Part shown: piece by piece, positions 56,661-64,000 of the stretch
Position numbering within the stretch: position 1 is the stretch's first letter
Layout of the letters: each line of letters opens with the position of its first letter
Source: Rhodeus uyekii
Taxonomy: Eukaryota > Chordata > Actinopteri > Cypriniformes > Acheilognathidae
Direction: 5' to 3'
Assembly (NCBI GenBank): GCA_037043235.1
Contig: JAWRVZ010000026.1
Span: 496,001-560,000, forward strand
DNA: 64,000 nt
Position numbers and translations under genes: made by a program
The notes under the pieces: model-generated
The model's input: only the letters and a program-made list of their open reading frames with translations
Databases searched by the model: none
Told to the model about the DNA's origin: nothing

Positions 56661-59450
56661 TATTAACGTGATTATGATTGGAACATGGAGGTTGCTCGGT
56701 TTTACCTAAATTGTGGCTCTCTCACTCTTTTTTTTTTTTATCCAAGGACTTGGGGAATAAAATTGTACTTTTTTTCTTTCTGAAAACGACTACAGTGAGG
56801 TCACAAAAAATCTCTTTAAAACTCTTTAAATTATTTCACTCTGACTTTTTTTGGATGGCAACTTACAAACACTTATATTTCTAATATACCTAGTGCTGTC
56901 TGTTATTGAACCAACGTTTTTGGTGTTACTTAAGAGTTATGCAGACACAAATCAGGTTTTTTTAATTCAAAACATTTAGATGTCTTTGTTTGTAGTGTAT
57001 AAAGAGGTGCTTTTGAATATATATAAATATTTATTGAGATAGATATTTCATAGATATCAGGATGATATTTTAGCATTTGCTTGTTCTGCTGTCTTTAGCC
57101 CGGAAGCGTGCACAAGTCTGTCTTAAGTGTGTGTGTACTTTTGAGCAATATTTTCCTCATTGGATTGGTGCCACAACTGCGCTCTGTGGATGTTTCGATG
57201 TGTGTCTGGTTCATTCTGCGTTCTGGTGTCAACACCAATCACCACTGAGGTGTTGGTGGCTGCAGCAGCTGAACTTTCCCGTCTTGTGCCAGCGCTTGCT
57301 TCAGAACATTGATTCTCTCTGGCTCTGAGCTCTTGTGATTGAACGGGGAGAGAGCCGACAGGTTTTGTGTTGGCGAAACTTGTTGGCTTTTGTTCAGGTT
57401 CTGTCATGACTCTGTCTCGCACGTTTTTTCCTCAGTCTGTTACCATGGCAACCGTTTTATTGGCATGTTAAGTTTTCACACTTTGTCTTTTGTAACTTCA
57501 GTGCAAGTGTGTTACGGTCTCCTAAGTTGCGCTTTAAACTGGACTTTAATTTCAATCTCACCAGTGTTAGGAAAGAGTTGTGCCTTCAGACCTTAAGAGG
57601 GTTCAATGTGCTTTCTCTGAAACCTTTTGTTCATTCATTGATCTCTAAATCGGAGTTGTCGTATCCGACATTGGCTTTTAATTTCACTGACAGTTAATAT
57701 AATTGAAAGTAGTGTAGTTAAACTCAGGTTTTTAGTGATCAACTGCACTAATTCAACATCTGATTTATCTTTTTTAATGTGATCCAAAACGGCTAGTCTC
57801 AATGTCTTAAAGACATGGAAGCTAGTTAGCTTTACATAGTTTCCCTAAGTGTCTGGTTTACTTGCCTTTGGTTTTACTTCAGACGAACAGGAACTTCTCA
57901 ACCTTTAGATACAGTTCAGCCATTGATTTGGCGACTTGTTCACTCATGTTTACTGTATTCGGAAAAACAACTCATCATATCAAAACAGGGATTTTGCCAT
58001 ATTCCTATCCGACAGGTGCTACACCCAAGCTAGGTTACCATTGTGTGTTAAACTGTTACTGATATTATTTAAATCTTCTTTTTTAATTATACTAGTAGTC
58101 AGTATTAATTATTCTGTAGTCAGCTTCTTGATTTCCACTTCTCTGTACAGGTTCTCCTAAACACTGTGCTACGTCTGTGCCATGTTGTGTTGATGTCAAT
58201 AAAGTTCATGACACAATGAGCAACTAGGCAGATGATTAGCAAAATACAGCTATTACACTGTATAAGTGCACAGTTTAAAAAAAACAGCTACACTGTTTGG
58301 ATATAGTGAGCTGTGCATTGCTAAAGTACTGATTTGGTGATTTATTGTTGTGAAACAGTTTATGACCTTATTGTGCTTTGTTAGTTGGGTCAGACTGGTT
58401 CTCTTTACAGGTGCACTATGAGAAATTTCACTGCAAACCCAATAGCACTGCTAATGTGATTCTTTATAGAGTGTTCCTGGTCCCTCTGGTCTTGTTGTAT
58501 TCCAGCTGAGATAAGAGGACGGCATCGTTGTCTTTGGCTGCAAGTTATATCTGTTGGAAGAACTTGAAACGCCTCACATTTGTTAATGTACGTCTGAGAC
58601 AAGACACGTTCTCCTTTTGCAGCCCTGAAGCTTCTTTGTGTTCACACTGGTGCTAAGTGACAACACACACAAAAAAACACCTTAATGGATAAAGTAAGCC
58701 ACAACAATAGAAGCTCAAATTGTTTTTGTGGTTGCTTAAGTCAAATATATGCAGTAAAAACCATTGTAAATAGAACTTGTCCGAATTTGGACTACAAACT
58801 GGTGTTCATAACAACAGTAGAAACTGTTAATGGTCTATAAATGCTAATCATTTGTGAGGTTTAGAGTTACCCTGGTCTGTTTGCTCAGAAGGTTACAAGA
58901 CTGTTACCTCTCTATCAGAGGTTTTTAAAGTGCTTTACATTGGGGAAGTGCATTGGCGCATTTGACTTTGCTAAGTGACATTTAGAGGATAGGTTTTCAC
59001 TCAGGAAACAGATCTATAAAGAGCTGCTCCATCCAACACTGTTTGCCTGATTTTGAGGTGTCATTTAGGCTAATGAGCAAGTGATTGATTTTCCAGTTAG
59101 CATCTAATGAGCATATCTCTGGAGGCGGTACTTCAGATTTGGCCAATCGGGTCTCATTATCATCACCCTGACAGTGCTGGAACGTGCTTGTTTTAGGAAA
59201 ATCACAGTTCCCTTGCAGCTGGGTTGTCACTCTTTAACTTCTTCACAGATCTCACCAAACAATCAGTGGTTCTTTAAATGGTGCTCAAACCCATTTTGTC
59301 TTCTATACAGCCATATTTAACTTTGACTTAACTGTTTCAGGGCTTTCTGAGTCTAGTTTGTCCTTTTCTAAGTCATATTTCTATAAACTGTTGTTTATCA
59401 GGGTTAATTATCTGTGTGTTGTATACAATTTGTTTGTCGATTTAATTTCA
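56661..59450. other. Nothing recognised
   Basis: AT-rich and T-rich sequence without motifs; probable shc1 intron. Confidence 0.4.
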
Positions 59451-59498
59451 GATTGCAAAGAGGCTCAGGTGTTTGTTTTTTAAGGTAAAAAGGAGTAG

Positions 59499-59855
59499 CA
59501 GGACAGCCTGGAGAACGGGAAAGAAGACGAGGGAGGGGGTGTGGAGGAGCGAGAGATTATCTGGAAGAAGAGAGCTAGTGTGTTGGAGAGGGAGAGGGAG
59601 CTGGAGAGACAGAAGCTGGAGGAGGAGAGGAGGGACGCTGTGGAATACACGGTGTGGAGGCTGAGGGAGGGATTCCAGGAGAGGAAGGATAGAGAGGAGG
59701 GTAGAATCAAAGAGACGAGCGCAGGGGGTGCAAAAGCAGAGCAGCCTGAGGTGATCTGGAAGAAACGAGAGGAAGAGGAGGAGAAAGATAGGGATAGAGC
59801 TCGGCTCGGCGACAGAGGTCCCAAAATCATCTGGAGGAGGAGGGAAAGGGAGTGA
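59499..59855 (+). CDS. Unrecognised charged exon with repeated I-W-[KR]-[KR]-R motif
   Basis: Open from 59499 (just after an in-frame TAG whose AG could itself be a splice acceptor) to TGA at 59853-59855, 118 codons. It is rich in E, R and K and probably helical or coiled-coil (ASVLERERELERQKLEEERR). The motif recurs as REIIWKKR, EYTVWRLR, PEVIWKKR and PKIIWRRR, spaced about 25-35 residues. The repeats differ at synonymous positions (AAG/AAA, AGA/CGA), which argues for coding use rather than a DNA-level simple repeat. No ATG precedes the first repeat in the frame, so an upstream exon or a 3' terminal exon model is needed. I do not recognise the family. It lies 1.2 kb upstream of the shc1 p66 start. 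Confidence 0.5.
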   Translation, partial: QDSLENGKEDEGGGVEEREIIWKKRASVLERERELERQKLEEERRDAVEYTVWRLREGFQERKDREEGRIKETSAGGAKAEQPEVIWKKREEEEEKDRDRARLGDRGPKIIWRRRERE

Positions 59856-61032
59856 TGGGAAAAGATGGGTATGTGTCAACGCTAAACACTCTTAGATGTG
59901 TGACAGGAAGTGAGGCTGAAGGTGTAAGTAAACCTGCATGTAATCTAGGTGCTAGATGAGGCACATCAGGGGTCTTCAAAGTTTTTTGGCCCTCTTTTAT
60001 TATATGGAATTAAGTGTTCAATTTAATCCTGGCCTATAATAACTTGTGTAGTATCATATTAATATATTGATATACTTTATTATTCTTGAAACTCATAGAT
60101 ATCGTCATTAAGGTACAGAGTAAATGAACTTGTATGCTAATTTTACTTAATACATTTTAATGTTGAAAGAAAAATGGATCATTTAACTGCACTTTAGTCC
60201 ATGTTGTATGCATATTTAAATTTATTCACAGAAATAGGATTCTTTCAAATCACTGTGTAATTAGCAGTCATCCTAGGTGTCACGGACCCGCTGTTGAAGA
60301 TCCCTGGTGTACATTTATTGAACACCTGGACTAAATTAAGTCTTTAAACCAGACGAAGAGGATTATGTTGATCAGTGCCAGTCTCAGCGTCACTGAGCGA
60401 GGCAGTTTGAAACATCATTAAATGATCCACATTCGCTGGATCAGTACTTTAGCTTTTTCCATCCATCTTTTCCCGCACTCTTCCTCTCTCACCCTATTGA
60501 TCCGTCTGTCTGACGGAAGCCTCCTCTCTCAAAGTCTCAGCTGCGGCTAATAGGCTTTTTATGGGCCTCTGTCAGACAAGAGCTTGTAGAGTGGAGCCCA
60601 GCACATGCAAAGACAATGAACAAACACTATTGCATGCCTATAAAACACAATATTACTTTTGAGACGGTTTGTGTCTGAGGCACTTTTATAAATATACCAA
60701 TAACTTCATGACAATCATTCTATATTTAGTGATTCATAGTGTTCAAAGAAGCTCTATGCAGACTTAAGATCTGATGCAAAACCTTCTACACTCTGTGTAT
60801 GAGAACAGCAGAAAACTTTACTTCTTTTGCATCTGTCTTTTTGTCTCTTTTCACATCCTGTTTTTGATACTTTCTGGACTGAAGAGTCAGAACACTGTCA
60901 TTTCTCTGGCGCGATGATGAAGGAATTACTGGATGCAGAGAAAAAGAGGACTTTAAAAGACAAGGGAAGACAAGTTACCGATTGTGATAAGACATTTAAA
61001 GACATTTAGTGGACTCTGAGACTGGAGACATC
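59856..61032. other. shc1 upstream intron / 5' untranslated sequence
   Basis: AT-rich, then the leader of the p66 exon. The acceptor of that exon is not clear: candidates are near 60885 (CTGGACTGAAG after a T-rich run) or 61009 (CATTTAG). No coding sequence is assigned. Confidence 0.4.
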
Positions 61033-61632
61033 ATGGAGCTCGTCCCCAAAACCAAATATACGCCCTTCAGGAGCGACTCCTTCAGCTCAACAGACGAGAC
61101 TGCTTCTAATCCCTCCCTCCCTTCTTCTGCTCCTCTCACTCCTCTCACCCCTCCTGGCATCCCTCCTTCTCTCTCCTCATCCTCCCTCACCCCCATTCTC
61201 CCTCCTTCATCTCCACGGCAGGCTGAGAACAGCCCCACTACGCTCTGCTCCTTCTTCCCCAAGATGGGAGCCCTGCGCCTGGGCATGTCCTCCACTCTGC
61301 TCCCAGGCCTGAAGGCCTCCAGCAGGTCGGCGAGCATGCCAAGTGGTCAGGGAGGTTTGGGAGAGTCTCCAGAAGACACTAGGACCTCCATCGCAACCTC
61401 TTCTCTTCCTCCTCCTCTTCCTCTCCTTTCTCTAACAGCTCCGTCTCCTCCTCCTCGTCCCCCACAGGATATGAACCGGCTGGGCGGGGTCTCACGGAGG
61501 GCCCGTGTGGAAGGGGGTCAGCTCGGCGGAGACGAGTGGACACGCCACGGCTCCTTTGTCAACAAGCCCACCCGAGGTTGGCTGCACTCGGATAATGTGG
61601 TCAGCACCAGTGGGGTCTCTTACACTGTCAGG
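61033..61632 (+). CDS. shc1: shc1 first coding exon (p66 CH2, p52 start)
   Basis: A 600-nt coding part ending GVSYTVR with donor GTAAGA at 61633, phase 0. It codes for the P/S-rich CH2 region and the first 54 residues of p52. Residues 117-145 of p66 are almost all encoded by C/T-rich codons (SSLPPPLPLLSLTAPSPPPR), which double as the polypyrimidine tract of an internal acceptor at 61465-61467. Confidence 0.95.
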
Positions 61633-62747
61633 GTAAGATGCATATGGGTCTCTCCGTCCATTTTCTCTCCTGGTTTCTTTTCTTTTTGGGGGGTTTCCTT
61701 TATTTCTTCTTTGTTGATTAAATTAGTGGTGCTTATACTTGAACAAACTCTTAACTTTTAATTATTAAGCTTTGCTGCATAAATAATTACATACTGTTTA
61801 TGCTGCAGACACAATATTTACCTCAGATTCAACTTTAGGGGAAGTGTGGTATCACGTGTGGTTGATAACACAGACAAGTAAATCTCATAGACTTACACTG
61901 AACACAAGACTCAAGCCATATCTGGGGTACGGGATATCATAGGTTACAATCATACTGCTAGTGCTCAATTAATTTTATTGATTTATTACACGTTGTCAAA
62001 TACAAATAAACACATAGGCAGGCTACCAAAATCAGTGTTAGAGGCAATTTCAGACATACCCTTGGAAATGTTAAGATCTCATATTGTTATGCTTTTACCG
62101 GTACTATTAAACTGTTAAATTATTATTTGATAATAATCAATTCCTCCTCCTACAACTACTACTAATAATAGCAATTCTACTATCTATTAAAACAACTGTG
62201 AATGTAAAGTGGACTGAGATCAATTAATACAAAATTATAGAAAGACTATGTAATTTAAATTAAAGTTAAATGCGTTTTTATTTTTAAACTTTTATTTGAC
62301 ACTTTGTCACTGAAAGATACCCAACTAATTTTGACAAAAGTTTATTAGCTGCTGTTGCTTTTTAATTCTCTCAATAAAACGGTGTAGTTAATGTGCTTAA
62401 TGGATGTTTTTTCTTTAATGTGTAGCATTTTCTGATTTCATGTCTATGGGCAGGAACTACATCGAGCATTGCTTTATTTGATTAGTGCTTTGTAATTAGA
62501 GTCTGTAATGTAAAGTGTGAAATGTTTACACAAACTCACACACTTTACTGCATGCACTACAGATGCATGGCCAACTCTGGCTTGATACAGGGCAACTGTG
62601 CAATGCTAAACTGCTTTCTATGCTTTGAATTGTGTTTGGAGCTCTGAAGGTTTTGTCCTCTTTGTCTTTGTTGCAGTATATGGGCTGTGTGGAGGTGCTG
62701 CAGTCAATGAGAGCACTGGACTTCAACACCAGAACTCAGGTTACCAG
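61033..62747 (+). CDS. shc1: SHC-transforming adaptor protein 1, 5' coding part (p66/p52)
   Basis: Adaptor that links phosphorylated receptor tyrosine kinases and integrins to GRB2-SOS-RAS; the p66 form also acts in oxidative-stress signalling. Two coding exons are in the window: 61033-61632 and 62677-62747. The p66 ATG at 61033 (ATCATGG context) gives MELVPKTKYTPF, matching human MDLLPPKPKYNPL. The CH2 region then runs 146 residues (human 110), with the conserved block SPTTLCSFFPKM. The p52 ATG at 61471 gives MNRLGG, RVEGGQLGGDEWTRHGSFVN and KPTRGWLH, then the PTB domain begins. PTB remainder, CH1 and SH2 lie beyond 64000. Confidence 0.95.
61465..61467 (+). promoter_or_regulatory. Internal alternative 3' splice site for the p52 transcript
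   Basis: CCTCGTCCCCCACAG|GATATG: a long pyrimidine tract (about 61400-61464) and CAG just before the p52 initiation codon. Use of this site would give an mRNA starting translation at 61471; retaining the whole exon gives p66. Human SHC1 separates its p66 and p52/p46 messages in the same manner, so this is well supported by the family. Confidence 0.75.
61633..62676. other. shc1 intron between first two coding exons
   Basis: AT-rich, no recognised element. It ends with TTGTCTTTGTTGCAG at the next exon. Confidence 0.8.
62677..62747 (+). CDS. shc1: shc1 second coding exon (PTB start)
   Basis: A 71-nt exon with acceptor TTTGTTGCAG and donor GTAACA at 62748. It reads YMGCVEVLQSMRALDFNTRT then QVTR, essentially identical to mammalian SHC1 PTB. 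It ends in phase 2, so the protein continues in an exon outside the window. Confidence 0.97.
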
Positions 62748-64000
62748 GTAACACACACACACATTCACTCTCGCCTTGCACTTCCTCTCATATTCGCTCA
62801 AATATCCAGTGTATGTATATCCACAGTGTCCCACAGGAGTGATTTAATGGTACATTCTCTTCACATCCTAATGCACATGTGCACGAACATACACTCTCCC
62901 GCATGGGTCCGGTTAAAAGCCCCTCCTCTAATGAAAAATTCATGTTCCCCTCTCAAAGAGTGTGACTGAAAGAGAATGCAGGAGAGGAATGCTAAATCAT
63001 GACTATACACAGCCATTTCCTTATTCTCACAATCATTTGGTTCCTTCTATTCTCACATTTCTTTAAATAATCTGCATGTATGTATATGGGTACACGTATG
63101 AAGTGTCATGAAAGTGTTTATTTGGTGTTATCTTTAGGACAATGAGACCGTAGCAGAATGTTTGCCGTATTAAATCACATTATTTGCTAGTCCCCTTTGG
63201 AACATGTAACACATTCTACAATGATATGTTGTGCTTTGTATGTGAGAAAGAGATCAGGGAAGAAGGAAGGCATTATAATAGCAGCAGTCCTGCTGTGTAA
63301 CCACAAAGTCTTTTAATAGAATCCTCTGGAACTCTCATGGTTTCCTCCCTTTTCTCTGTGTTCGCGTGTGTGTTTGCGCCGCTGTTTGTTAATGGATGTT
63401 ACACACATTTGCTTCTCAATATTGACAGTAGCAGATGCTCGATAAACTGTTTTCATGCATAATCCTCCATTCTCACTGGAGGGTGAAATGCTTTCAAGGA
63501 AAAGCATTAAGAGGGTGTGTATGAGTTATTGTGGTGTGAAAAACAGAACTAATTTTATTTAGTTTTTTTTCCATATTTTAGATAACATTTTCACTTGAAT
63601 ACAGAAAATAACAACAAAAAAATTGTTATTCTATTTTTATTTTCTCTTCTTTTTTTTGTTTTGAAACAGTTTTTCACTTTTGTAGCTGACCCAATACCAG
63701 AAAAAGTATTTTCATGTTAGGGTTGATAACCAAAAAATAACCAATTTAATCATTCTGTAGTAGTTTTTCTAAATGCATAATTTTTTTTACAGAATTAAAG
63801 AAATTAATTTTAAATGCTGCACTTTGGTCCTGACAAGGCTGCAATTTAATAAAAGAAATAGAAGTCTTTGGCACTGTGTTCACGATTATAAAATGTATTT
63901 GGAAACACATGTATCAACCATCTTCCCTAACTTTCTAGTAAGAAACGCATAAACCAACTGTTGTCATCAAAAGAGAAGGGTAGAAACTGCAGAATTTAAT
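62748..64000. other. shc1 intron (5' part)
   Basis: No further shc1 exon (expected to begin around EAISLVCEAV) is recognised before the window ends. Confidence 0.6.

Noticed and set aside
59448..59879. 143- and 116-codon minus-strand ORFs
   Set aside because: Antisense shadows of the purine-rich plus-strand exon; S/L/P-rich with no motif.
1..64000. CRISPR arrays, operons, prophage, riboswitches, tRNA or rRNA genes
   Set aside because: None seen. The sequence is a vertebrate nuclear locus with spliced genes; the tRNA-like B boxes belong to SINEs.

Overview
The window is vertebrate nuclear DNA and looks like a teleost, most likely a cyprinid (zebrafish/carp-like). The evidence is AT-rich sequence, short exons in kilobase-scale introns with GT-AG borders, and repeat families I know from cyprinid genomes: an L2-clade LINE, tRNA-derived SINEs sharing the LINE tail, Tc1/mariner elements and palindromic MITEs. 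The species call is inference. The protein-coding content is strong because exon junctions keep frame and match well-known families.

Layout. (1) 1-23989, plus strand: the 3' four exons of an ephrin-A gene, best fit efna3. It has a receptor-binding-domain exon (7377-7672), a short exon with the last domain cysteine (14551-14619), a 27-nt microexon (21390-21416) and a GPI-signal exon (23892-23989). Exon 1 with the signal peptide lies upstream of the window. The introns hold CT-rich blocks, an L2 LINE 3' end, a mariner-type MITE nested in an older repeat, and a dead Tc1. (2) 24-29.6 kb: probable efna3 3'UTR, a TA microsatellite, a 756-bp solo LTR, a SINE and a MITE. (3) 29629-31284, minus: an uninterrupted 551-codon ORF with an L1-type endonuclease whose catalytic residues are intact, followed by a reverse-transcriptase relic that has lost its catalytic aspartates. 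A plausible intron sits just before its ATG. This is the best candidate here for an undescribed, possibly domesticated gene. (4) 33045-39065, minus: complete flad1 (FAD synthase, seven coding exons, 497 codons). (5) 39876-40199, minus: a compact 107-aa THAP-domain protein. (6) 41.4-41.7 kb, plus: a GC-rich region ending in a strong splice donor, perhaps the first exon of shc1. (7) 42-56 kb: mostly repeats, including a Tc1-like element with near-intact ends inserted into one arm of a 30-bp perfect inverted repeat. (8) 59499-59855, plus: an unrecognised exon-like ORF with a repeated I-W-[KR]-[KR]-R motif. (9) 61033-62747, plus: the first coding exons of shc1, including the p66-specific CH2 region, the p52 start and the start of the PTB domain; the rest lies beyond the window.

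The genes are not an operon. efna3 makes a GPI-anchored Eph ligand, flad1 makes FAD from FMN, and shc1 makes an adaptor for receptor tyrosine kinases. They are neighbours because this is the block orthologous to human 1q21-q22 (SHC1-CKS1B-FLAD1-...-EFNA3). The divergent flad1/shc1 arrangement matches mammals. efna3 appears inverted relative to them, and I do not see the genes that normally lie between.
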